DNA of 64,000 nucleotides from Pseudopyrenochaeta lycopersici (Eukaryota; Ascomycota; Dothideomycetes; Pleosporales; Pseudopyrenochaetaceae). The stretch's first letter is position 1. Each line of letters starts with the position of its first letter. The stretch lies in contig NHZP01000003.1 in assembly GCA_003313425.1 (NCBI GenBank), positions 1,426,001 to 1,490,000 of the forward strand. Reading direction: 5' to 3'. The notes beneath the pieces are model-generated. The model made no database searches and was not told where the DNA came from. It saw only the letters and a program-made list of their open reading frames with translations. The position numbers and the translations under genes were made by a program. Shown here piece by piece: positions 19,147 through 29,480 of this stretch.

Positions 19147-20508
19147 CTAGTACGTTTGAGATACATCGCTTGCTAGTTCGGGAAAAGCCTTCGCTGCTCG
19201 CGCTGGAAGTGACTTAACGTAGTCAGCCCATTCCTTTTTGCAACCTTTACATAGTTGGACTCCTCCAAACTTATGAGTATTATCAGCTCCATATCCATTA
19301 CGAAATTGACAATCGCCACACCGCTGATTATCGCTCCCTTGTAGAAATGATACAAGATCAGTGAACATCAGCCAGTCACCATGAGTGATTAATTCTTCGT
19401 ATCTCTGAACATCTTCCGCCTTCATTTTGACAGCATCTACCCGGTTCCAGAGCTTGAAACCTTGACGGGCCTCAGTGATGATTTGAGCAGTCTCAGGCTT
19501 TCCAATGGTAAGACTATCTTCGACGAAGCGATATCGCCGCATCGTCATGTGAATCGGGCCACCAAGGAGGCGAACAAAGTTGATAACACACTGCAACTCA
19601 GGCTTGTGTGCCCACACCACGTCCAGCGCCCAAAGTAGCTCACGACACTCCTGAAAAGAGTTGACGCGCAGGGACTCTGGCACATATGCAAATGTGCTGT
19701 TTGTTTCGCCTTCAGAACGATGCTTGAAGAAAGCCACCGCATCGTACAAGGTGTCTCCGATCTCGGTCAAGATCTCAAACTGCTCATCGGTAAACCAAAC
19801 ATCATTAAAACCGTTACATGCAAGGGCAGCAGCAATCGAGAAGCGAGCAAGAGCATCGGCATCGCGCATCCGGAACCACTGACGGGGTGACTTGGCGAGG
19901 GCGTTGACATAGCGTCTGAACAGCTCACCATTTCGTCGGGTGCTGGCTTTATCTGATGATATAAGTATGCAAGAGCGGTATTCGCGAGCCATTGAGGTTC
20001 TGTTAAGATAAGTTAGCTATTTCCTGTACCTCTTGGAGTTGCCTTACACTCCATCGAGAAATACTCACTGTCCGGGTGTTCCCTCAAAGAGTACATCAAG
20101 TATTGCATCAAGATTATAGCCTAGAACGAGATCTGCCGTGGATATATCTACCAAACTACCACTATATTCCGCAATAATGGCAATGACAATAGTCCGTACA
20201 AAGGCTAAATACCGGTCCCAGTTCCTATACTGAGGGATGATACAACGAGTATATTCCCAAGCACATGCGAAAACTTCTTCTTTCACTGACCAAGGGAGTT
20301 CGACATCGCGCAGGTCGTTAGCGAGTTCGGAGGGATAATGCCATCTATCGCGCTTTGGGAGGTGATTCGCGACAATTCGATCTGAATCGGGGAATGTATA
20401 GCCTGGGTAATTATCACGTTCTGTTCTCCTTTCCGCTTGATCAACCCTCCGGAGTCGCTGGAAGAGGCCGCTGAGCGACTGCGAGAAAAGATCATGGCTT
20501 TTCATCAT
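19147..20508 (-). CDS. alpha-ionylideneethane synthase-like protein (homolog of abscisic acid synthase BcABA3)
   Basis: Two exons (20069-20508, then 19147-19999) encode 430 residues. The blocks FACAWEYTRCIIPQYRNWDRY, FEGTPG, GELFRRYVNALA, FRMRDADALARF, ITADK-like SSDKAS, GGPIHMTMRRYRFVE and FKLWNRVDA match what I recall of Botrytis BcABA3. That enzyme cyclises farnesyl diphosphate in the first step of fungal abscisic acid synthesis and lacks standard terpene-synthase motifs; none (DDxxD, NSE) is obvious here either. The C terminus carries two CxxC pairs (CGDC and CKGC), resembling a zinc ribbon. No P450 or short-chain dehydrogenase of an ABA cluster lies within the window, so the product in this organism is open. 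The gene is intact despite sitting beside decayed DNA, and is convergent with the NLR gene. Confidence 0.85.
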
Positions 20509-21134
20509 TGCAAGACAGAGAGAGAACTAACTTGCTTCCATTGACCTGCATATACATATATGTAGAGGCAATAACATAAACCCCGCCAAGTCATAGGAAC
20601 CTCGCTTATAGGGCAATCTCAGCTGGTAAGCACAAGTGCCAGGAAACTGAGAGCATTTGTGGCTCCCATAAGCTGACCTCTCCCTAATGGAGAACAATCG
20701 GCTGATGTAACGCCTTAAAACCTTAAACAATGTCTTTAGAGGAATGTAAAACTACGCTAGAAGTGATGGGCAACTCTGAGTCTGACATCAGAGAACGCCC
20801 TAGCTATCATCCCCAAGAGTGACAAAGATGTTTGACCTGATTCTAATTATGAGAATCTGCTCACAAAATATTTCGATCAATCATACTGCTGTGGGCAGGC
20901 ATTTAAATATTATGAAAAGGCTTTCTAGCATATTATTGTGCCTGGATGAATCATTTTCGGCCCTTCACAGCGAAAGGGAAGTCCGCCATGTGACATAGTA
21001 AATATGACCTTAGGAAATAGGAGAAGTTCTGGTTTCGAAATAAAATTTCTACTCAATATGCGAACAGCAACTAATTAGTACTGAGTGTGCTGCCCTATCT
21101 AGTGCGAGTGATTTGGTTATTCTCATGTCGTTGG
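20509..21134. other. intergenic, AT-leaning
   Basis: No supported gene. This is the upstream side of the BcABA3-like gene (its promoter) and the 3' side of the Con-10 remnant. Confidence 0.5.
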
Positions 21135-21408
21135 TCATAAGTCTCCATCATCTAATTCCTCAAAGCCCGTATGGTTGGCCTTCTTGGCCCTCTCACTGCC
21201 GGGTTGGAAGCTACCGGATGAAGCGTTGCGGGCCTTGGGAAGGAATTTCGTGCCAGAGATGTGTAGACCCCGCAAATTACAAAGATTATAGGATAAGTAA
21301 GCTTCCTTATTTTTCTGTGTCCATGGAAGCACAGCCGCCGCTATGGCGCACCTGTCCGCCCTTCTTGGCGATATTCTGGACTTCCTCCTCAGTGCGGTTG
21401 GCAAATTT
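21135..21408 (-). pseudogene. Con-10/KGG-repeat stress protein remnant
   Basis: Two coding blocks lie in different frames. 21408-21310 reads KFANRTEEEVQNIAKKGG, HSGGCASMDTEK, and 21233-21135 reads ARNASSGSFQPGSERAKKAN ending ELDDGDL. Together they match the conidiation-specific Con-10 family (GGFASMDPEK and SSGSFQPGSERA are family hallmarks). The blocks would be joined by an intron, but the expected donor reads ATAAGG where GTAAGG would fit. That is one G-to-A change at 21310, leaving an in-frame stop instead. No convincing start codon exon is visible. Confidence 0.6.
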
Positions 21409-23022
21409 TAGAGGTTATCAAATTTGGCTAAATTAAATTTGCAGGAAGTCTTTTGATGGTGTGCACAATTGGGTTTAATATGCGCATAAAAATTATTAGT
21501 AGGCGAAGTTGTTCACGCAGGTCCTCATTGGAGTTTTGAAGGGTTGATATGCTTATTGTCCTACGCCTGACAGGGTGTCCTCGTCCAAATGGCGCCACTG
21601 CTGTGATGGAGTCTTACTCATCGCGTAGGTTTCGAGACATTCCTACATGATTCTCTGCACAAAGAACATGTAGCCGGGAACCTTAAGACCACAATGGATA
21701 ACCATTTTCCAATCGTTAGACGGCTGAGGTGGTGAAGAGCCCACTCCACCACAGCGATATTGTGCATGGCAGTTAAATAGTAGACGATTCTCATTCGGTG
21801 GTTTGAAAACTGTATTGGTATGATGTATAAATCGTGCGTCTCAACGTTGACATCTGGCGAAAATCGCTCTTTGAAGTTAGGGGAACTCGTCATCTGCATA
21901 ATGTAAAAGTGCCACGATGTGAAACTGTAATTGACAACAGGCTTCATCTACACCGGTCCTGTTCCTTACGATTGAAAGCGTGGGAGCTTGTATCACACGA
22001 AAGATCGAACAGGTCCCCAGGCTCATTGCAGCGGTCGGGCAGGCGAAAGGAGGTACTGATTGCGCCAAATTTTCGTCGCGGCACGCGTCTTGGGTACAGG
22101 AAGAAGAACATAGGAGAAGCAGTATACGCAATTCCATATCTGCAAAAAGTATGAGTGGAGCAATCGCAAGAGTGATAGTTGAAACTATTCATTGTTGGTT
22201 CTTCCTTAGCAGTGACGCTGTCGATAAAATGGAGAAGTTTTACGAATAGCCAGAGAAAGACGAATAGGTAGAGGGAGAAATAGACTATTTAATAGACTAA
22301 TTATTATTTAACAAATTAGATTATTAATACTAATTCAGGCCTTTCGGGCTAATCAGGCTTTCCCTAGGCCAGACCATGCCGTTGGTTGGCGTGAAAGCAG
22401 GTTGTTATAGAACGAAAGTTCCTAGGAAGTTGCTTCCCTTGGCAGGGTTCAGCCATACTTATAGCTGATGGCTGTAGCTACCGACTACTCTTTAGCAATT
22501 ACAATAGATACTTGACTTACAGATTGCTCGCCCGTACCACAGGCCCTCTACGCCGAAAGCATTGGCCGGCCTGACCAGCTTGTTAGCAACTCTGGCAACA
22601 GGGCAGTAATTCATCTATCCAACAATCTACAAAACCAAAAGGATTGAATGACATGGTAGTTGAGCTAAGAATTGACTCGGATAAGGTAGAATAGATGGTC
22701 GACTGTCATGATTGGCCATTATAGCCATTCAAGCCCTTTGAGAGACTGAATACGAAATTGACCTCAAATCAACGATTTGCTATCACTGGTATACAAGATT
22801 TTGTACAACAGGCATACTATACATAATACAACGTGAAGTTGTAGTATGAAGCTGTATTCTAGCTGTACAATTTTGCCTAAGTATGATAGCACCAAGCCCT
22901 CCCTCAGCTAGTTCGCCACCGTTGGCGCCGGCACAATAGGGATGGTATTCAGGCAGGTGGAGGCGTAGGTGGACTGTGTTCAATTAGAATAAAGTTATGT
23001 GCTAAACTATTCTAGAGATTTA
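21409..23022. other. gene-poor stretch with an AT-rich patch
   Basis: No supported gene. 22245-22340 is a short AT-rich patch of repeated TAGACTAATTATTATTTAAC-type sequence. 22340-22560 is of unknown origin and is GC-normal. No coding family was recognised. Confidence 0.45.
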
Positions 23023-23996
23023 CTAATGGAATCGAACACTATTTCCCCAGGCTTTCTCTATCAGCAGCCAGATATGCTCTTCCCATTCGGTCAATGGCTC
23101 CAATGCTTTCATAGCTATCTCTTGGAAATCTCCATCCTTCCGTTTGAATAGATCCAGTAGGCAGCACTCGAATATTCGAGGGTAGTATCCTGCGGAAGCC
23201 CAGTCAACAATGCACAATGAGCCGTCTTGCAACCACAACATATTTCGGGGCACAAGACCCAGATGACATAGGACAAAGTCACATTCCTTGAAAGACAAGC
23301 TAAGACCTTCATGCTGGATTCGCCGGTTGAACCAGTGCTCAAGCCTTTCGACAGAGCTGTCAATAGAATATTTCGTTGTAGTGCCTTCACTCCACAGAAG
23401 ACCACGTGAAAAACCACCACCGAGAGGACCGAGTATGTGGCTCTGGCACGAAGAAAAATGTTAGAGGGCTTGACCAATTCTAGAGATATGGAAAGGGTCT
23501 GTAAGAGACTCCAATACCATCCCCCTCATATATTCCATATTGAGGTAACCGAGATTACCGGCTCGAAAAAAGCGGTATGGTTGAGGTACGCGCACCAAAG
23601 TGGGGTCAAGTAAGTGGAATGCGTTTTGGAGGTCCGTATACTCCTCAATCTTGACTCCGGGATCATACTTGATGACAGCTTGGTGAGATATCGGAATGAC
23701 TTTATTGCTGTAACTGCCGAATGGGACTGCTTCCGCGGCTTCCGTGGGAGGACTGGAGCAATATGCAATGATAGCTGCATCAGTAGTAGTCTTGTGATCA
23801 AGATAGAAGCTGTCGATGCCCTTATCTGCCATAATTTCATGGGGTCGCTGGGAAGAGAGCTGAGCAGCGATGAACGAGCCTGTGTCTCCATCGTCCGCAA
23901 AGCGCGTCCTTGGTTCGAGTTCAAACTAGGCCGGTGCGGATATAAGTCATATAGATTCAAGTGCAAAGTGGTTCATACAAGTCGCGCGTTGAGCAT
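23023..23996 (-). pseudogene. aminoglycoside-phosphotransferase (APH)-family kinase with one in-frame stop
   Basis: Exon 1 (23979-23996, MLNARL) and exon 2 (23023-23925) form one frame of about 306 codons broken by a single TAA at 23461-23463. Family landmarks are on both sides of it: YSNKVIPISHQAVIKYDPG (ATP-binding lysine) and LNMEYMRGM before; HILGPLGGGFSRGLLW, the catalytic-loop region CHLGLVPRNMLW and the metal-binding IVDWASAGYYP after. The catalytic loop usually reads HxDxxPxN; here it is HLGLVPRN, so the catalytic Asp is Gly as well. The stop is explained by CAA to TAA. A 75-nt in-phase segment around the stop has intron-like ends (GTATTG, CTCTAAC, CAG) and could be spliced out. Small-molecule or protein phosphorylation is unlikely to persist. 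Confidence 0.72.
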
Positions 23997-24738
23997 CTGT
24001 CTCGCAGCGTAGTCACTTTTCATCTACCAACTCCAACCCTTATATAGACGTTGTCCAAATCAGCCGGCCTAATGGCTAATATGTAGTACATCCTCAAGCA
24101 GCCATAGAGTTAGGTTTCTTTGATTTAAGTACTGGGTCTGATAGTATGAGAAAGGTTTATAATGTAATGGTGCATAGAAGCATCGTTGACCTTCAGGGTA
24201 GCGAGACTATGTACCCCCATCTCTCGGTGAGCCTGGGGCTTTTTGGTCTCAATGCATCTTATGTTCTGAAATTAACTCTTTTCTTATTTTACATTATTTA
24301 CACTATAGTAAAGGCATGTGGCCTTTTGATACAAGTAAAATTAACCTTCTTAGCGTACACAGCAGTGTATACGATGTATACTAAACAAAATATAGCAAGA
24401 TTAAGATAAAATTGGATAAAGCAGGAAATAGATATAGCGGAAGTAGTTTCAAGGAGGGGTATTTGAGGGACTAAGGGAGGATTCTTTAGCTTGATGTAGT
24501 ACCTAAGAGTTATCAGGCAATATTAGACAGAGGACTTTATGGAACATAGCATGAGTGGAAGCAGATATAGCGAAGCCATAGATCAAGAAAATGCCCTACA
24601 CTAATTAGGTCCCTCTACGCCTATAGGAGCTTCCGCTCTTATACCAAGATAACAATCGCACCCCAAGCACACTCATCCCATTCGCACACGAAAATAATGT
24701 CCTTTTGTGTCTCCCAAGTCTCTGTATTAACTCCGTAT
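23997..24738. other. AT-rich gap
   Basis: No supported gene. Short imperfect repeats of the type AGATATAGCGGAAG / AGATATAGCGAAGC occur near 24430 and 24560. Confidence 0.45.
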
Positions 24739-25102
24739 TCATGCCTCTCTAGCGGTCTTGGATAGTCTCGTGTAGGATGGTGTTGGTGGGACTACAAAAA
24801 CTACTAAACTTAGCGGCATGTTACGTATCTCCAACAGGCTTATAGCACTTACAGGTGGGCTCGTTAGCTGCCACAACGCTCTCCATACGTATTGAGGTCA
24901 TTGTATACCAGCTTGTAAGTCGGTAGCTTGGTAGATAATAGTCACTCTTCCTAGAAAGAGTCCTACGTCGTGGTGGGATGGTGCCAACAGCCACTGGGGC
25001 GCGGGTTCTTCCGCGGTAAACTTTCCAAACCATTAGAAGTGACGGAGGGCCGGCAAAGAGCAATGCTACAAGACCAATAATAGCTTCTGTTGAAAGATGC
25101 AT
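24739..25102 (-). CDS. small single-pass membrane protein, unknown
   Basis: Exon 1 (24853-25102) and exon 2 (24739-24791) join in phase at a strong GTAAGT donor and TTTGTAG acceptor to give 100 residues. The N terminus MHLSTEAIIGLVALLFAGPPSLLMVW is one membrane segment with a short lumenal start, followed by basic KVYRGRTR. That layout predicts a cytosolic C-terminal tail. The tail is Arg/Ser-rich and ends LSKTAREA. I have a general memory of similar short fungal proteins beginning LSTEAIIGLV but cannot name a function. Intact splice sites and frame inside a decayed region argue that it is real. Confidence 0.55.
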
Positions 25103-25880
25103 CTTCAGGCCAGGACGCAGAGGGAGATTGAACAGAATACTTGAAGGGAGCCCACATTATCACCGACTCGATCCTTGATATTACATACTTAAGAGGGGCC
25201 CAGATTTTGGTAGTCAAGGGACAATTCACTTGGCCGGGCTACGGGATTGAGTACATAATGATCTCCTCAGATTCTTGACATCGACCCTAGCCAGAAAAGA
25301 GGAGGTTTGCGTTAGCAAACAAGCCCATGGCTCTCACTGGCAGTTTCCTCGTCATTGAACCTTCTGTTAGGGTTCATGAGCCTGTCTGCGGTCTGTTCAC
25401 CAATAGGACTAAATGTGGAGATGCAGCCCCTTGCCAGATTTTGGTATCAGGCAGGTTAGTATTATTGCCTTCCTTTCTGATAACGAAATGATTGGTGGTG
25501 ATCCTGCCAAGGCTGTAGTTAGCTGGAGCCAGATTTTGGCAAAGATGGGGCCGTCGGCGATTCCTTCGTCGTGCGTCGCAGGTTTGGAACATGCTAATCA
25601 CCTCGCTTGGGGCCATCCGACGGCCGCATACAAATACGTCGTTCGCCCAATAGAACCTAAAGAGGCTGATCGGTCGCCTATTCCCTTGCAAAGATTCTGG
25701 TCGAGGCCAAATAGCGGTCAATAAGCCGAGGTGGGCGTTCAAATAGCGATTAGATTTTGTTGTCGTGCATTAGGTAGCATAAAGACGTTTGACGGAACGC
25801 CTATTTGGCGCGGAGAGAGTGGGTTTTATCTCCCCCCCTTCAGATGTTTCGCTTCTCGCATTTTCCTCTTGTCGCTCGCC
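25103..25880. other. intergenic
   Basis: No supported gene. Overlapping open frames on both strands at 25374-25742 have no recognisable motif or splice context. Confidence 0.45.
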
Positions 25881-27933
25881 ATGTCGCTCTTGGACGGGGC
25901 TGCAAAGGCGCAAAAAGCCAGCGAGGCTGACTGGGACCACTATAAAGAAAACATCAGGGAGCTCTACTGCATTGAGGATAGGAACCTCGAAGGCTCTAAT
26001 GGCGTACAGCAGGAGATGAAACGTCGTTATAAATTTGACGCTGAGTATGCCATCGTTCTCCAATACTAGTTCGTGATCTGACAGTATCACAAGAGCACAT
26101 CAATATGAGCATCATTTCCAGCGCTGGAAGTTCCGCAAATATATTAAGAGGGAAGGATGGAATTCTTTCAGGCAGAAGATACTCGCAAGGAAAAGAGAAG
26201 GGAAAGAAAGCGATGAAGGGGTGCTTGTGCCCGCAATGAAAATCAAGCGTGTGATCGGGCGTTATCGAAAGGCTGAAGATGAGATCAATCTCTTAAGTTA
26301 TGACTTTGGTGAGATTTTCATCGAGCCTTCTAGAGTACAAGCTAATTTAAGCGTACAAAAGCCAGTGTACCTCAGATTCCTGGTGGTATAATTATTGCCA
26401 TGCCAACACCAATAGAAGACAGCTCGAACATCTTCGGAGGTCTTCCCATCTCGCATTACTTTACAGCCCTGCTTAACCAAGGTAGGTCGTGATTGGCCAT
26501 TCCTAGATACCTCGACAGAGATTTCATCCCATTGTATCCAATACAACTGGAATTGTATCTTCAACAGATTGTGTTACTGACAACTCGCTAGCCACTCCAC
26601 AGGGCAACAACAACATTTACCCACCACCAGCATTTGAGAGGTTCCCCAATATCTCAAACCCGTTCATTAATATGCCGAAAGTTATCCCATTTTCACCTCA
26701 GATACCTGGGACATCTTTGGTTGATCATACAGCCCCAGTTACTGGCAGTTGGATTCCTGACCTGGGGGCCGACACTGACAATGCTTTCTCTGAAGGGCTT
26801 GAAATGATTCAAATATTTCCCGAGCATGCTTGGGCTCATAGAGTCCTACATTTCATGATTTTCTGCACCTCCTACGGTTTTCCTGGGTTCTGCAAATTAC
26901 GAAATCCAGCACAACATCGTTAAGTGGCTTCAGCAGAAGGACAACGGCCCTCTTCTACATCGTTTACTGTCGGTTCGCGGATCCACTTCCAAATCCACCT
27001 TGGCGGCGCTGTATCCCTACGCCGTAGAAGGTCAGAAGGCAAGCATTATCAAGATTTTCATAGAATTGGGCTGTGACCCCAACATCTACTTATACGATGA
27101 CCGACATCGATTCTGGTCCCACCATGCCACTGCTCTGGGCCTGGCTTGTGACAACAGAAACTTTGAGCTTGTGCATTTACTGCTGGCAGCTGGTGCTAAT
27201 CCGAACCAGCTCAGCAAGCCTTCCTCATACCCATATCAAATTTTCTATGACAACTCGGACAAAGGCCAATGCCGCATAATATTGTCTATCTGGAGATCTG
27301 CACACAGACATTCCCTTATCAATGTAACCGAAGGAGAAGGAGATCAGTCAGCTATACTATGTATCGAATCCTTGCTACAACAAAGAGCTCTTGTTCACGG
27401 ACCATCTTCTGTGTTTCACCTTCCTCTCGTAGAGGCGGTACGATTTTGTGGTGGAAGCGTGGTACGACTCCTTCTCGAGAACGGTGCCGGTGTGAACCTG
27501 CGCGATGGCGCGGGCAGGCTGCCTTTGGCTATAGCTGTTGAACACTACCGAGAAAACCAAGGTTTATCAACTATTCGACTCCTTCTTGATGCGGGCGCCG
27601 GCGTCAATATTCGCACGAAGCGCCAGATCGATGATGATGATGATGAATTCAGCCCTGAAGTTCTTCCTTTCGATATCGCAGCGGCGAAGGGCTCTCTGGA
27701 ACTTGTGGAGCTGAAATATTCCGCCTCGTCCCCGAGTCTGGAGCTGAGCAGCAGGATAGTCGCACATTGAGTTTAGCTGTCAAGACGGCCATCACTGAGG
27801 AAATGTTTGAGATTGTCCCGCAACTTCTAGTTGCCGGACTACGTTACCCTTTATTCACCGTGAAACTGCGACCAGCAGTAACAGATGCGGTAAAATCTGG
27901 AAATATTAAAGTTCTCGAACTTTTACTATTTTA
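25881..27933 (+). pseudogene. Clr5-domain ankyrin-repeat protein, frameshifted and 3'-truncated
   Basis: Likely exons are 25881-26044, 26094-26308, 26362-26481 and 26592 onward. The N terminus is a Clr5 domain: EADWDHYKENIRELYCIED, MKRRYKFDA, then HQYEHHFQRWKFRKYIKREG. Linker follows (GGLPISHYFTALLNQ, ATPQGNNNIYPPPAFERF). The ankyrin part is 26880-27933, with ALGLACDNRNFELVHLLLAAGANPN, VRLLLENGAGVNLRDGAGR and IRLLLDAGAGVNI. Two frame breaks are evident. An extra T near 26888 separates YGFPG from SANYEIQHN, and one occurs near 27709 after LELVEL. The frame then runs to LELLLF (27933) and stops where AT-rich sequence begins. Clr5 proteins are fungal and mostly uncharacterised; the one studied in fission yeast is linked to heterochromatin. 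Confidence 0.7.
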
Positions 27934-29480
27934 AAAAATAGAGGTTATATATATAAATAAGTAATTCATTAAAATAAATTACTAAAGTAATGAATTATAA
28001 TAGATCGTAATAATAAAAATAAAGTTACTAAAAAATATTTAAGAAAGCTTATAGATAAACTATAAATTTTTTCTTTATAGTTATTCTAAGTTACGTATAA
28101 AAATATAATACTTATTAAACTCTCAACTTAAAATACTTAATGTCAGGGACTATATGGGGTTCACTGGCATAGGAAGGTTGGTTAGGCAGTAAAGAGTGTA
28201 TTGCGGTGGTGCGATAGACGAATCGCTGCCGAGCAGCGATGGGGTTCCACCCCCTTATGTACTCTTGCTAATTCTACCCTAGCATGGGCCACTATGGGCC
28301 AGGTCGGCCCGGGCCAACCCATGGGGCTGACACTTAAAACTATACTTAATATAGTAACTCTATTATACTTGCTTTTATTTAATACTAGAGCCTTTAGATC
28401 TACTAGTTTATAAGAGGATCCTAACACTAGTGTCTATAATAAAAGCTTTATAATATAATATTAATAGAGGTGTAGATACTAGACGTATCTTAGGAAAGAG
28501 AGACTGCGCTCTTATAGTACTATATCTATCTATACCCTATATACTTTCTTTAACTAGCTTCTTAGTTAGCGCTAAAGAAAGAGAAGTAAGAGGCGTTAAG
28601 AGACTAAGTATAAGAGCTCCTTATTAATATATTAAAAGTAATTTTGTCTAGTATATAAGAAGGTAACTAGCAAGAAGCTAGATACGAGGATAAAGTAGAG
28701 TATATATAGAGTACGTACAGCCTAGCCTCCTTTATTACTTTCTAATTTAGGAGACAACGTCTAATATAGTTAAGTGCTAAGGAAGCTATCAAAGAAGTAT
28801 AGCTTAAAGAAGCTAGGGCGAGATAAGGTATATATATATGTAGAGGATTAAACACAAGTACTATTGTGCAGGGACAGAGGCCTCAGCAAGCTTCTCCCTG
28901 TCGATGGTAACCTTGAGCACACTAAACACAGCTAGTCATCTCATGCAGGTTGGGATGAGAGAGGTAGGAGGTAGGTAACGAGGTTAAACAAGGATAGGTG
29001 GGTGACTGTATCTGTCTGTCTTCTTCTCCTATTTTCTGTTTTCTCTATCTGCGTGTTTTCTGTGTTGCCTATGTCTTCCCCTCTGTGTTGCCTGTCTGTT
29101 GCATGTCCTCCTTATCTCCTTATTTTCTTGCTAATCTCGCTTAATTACCTCTAAGTCTAAGCTGCCGTGGCCTGAGCTGCTGCATCTAACTAGCTGAGAT
29201 GCCCTTAGTGGCCAGGCTACTGTACATCGGCACACTATAGATAAACCTAATAACTACAAAAAAGAGGTACTCTTATAGATACTATAAAATTTAAGTATAG
29301 CTCTAATTATAGCTTAGTGTTAAAAATCTAGTTAAGTAGTTACAATATAAAGCAACTAGTATTAACTAGTTAGTTCTTAGGAATATTCTGTAGACGAGTA
29401 GATTAACAATCGAAAGTAGGAAGATAAAAATAAGTAGTATATTTGATAACTTAGTTTGATCACAATAAGCTATAGGTACT
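27934..29480. repeat. AT-rich, RIP-like degraded repeat tract
   Basis: The stretch is dominated by A and T, with many TA steps and no open frame. A small palindrome (TAATTCATTA ... TAATGAATTA) lies at about 27962-28000. It starts exactly where the Clr5-ankyrin frame ends. Islands of normal composition occur at 28200-28320 and 28880-29230. The pattern is that of transposon DNA after RIP. Confidence 0.7.
28141..28426. repeat. degraded solo-LTR-like sequence
   Basis: This 286-bp block begins TGTCAGGGAC and ends GGATCCTAACA. The end pairs with the start as TGTCAGG/CCTGACA if one G-to-A change is allowed. TG...CA termini and inverted ends suggest an LTR. No clean target duplication is left (CTTAA and CTAGT flank it). 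Confidence 0.4.

Noticed and set aside
28141..28426. Complete LTR element
   Set aside because: Only one LTR-like block with decayed ends is present; no internal gag or pol trace could be read next to it.
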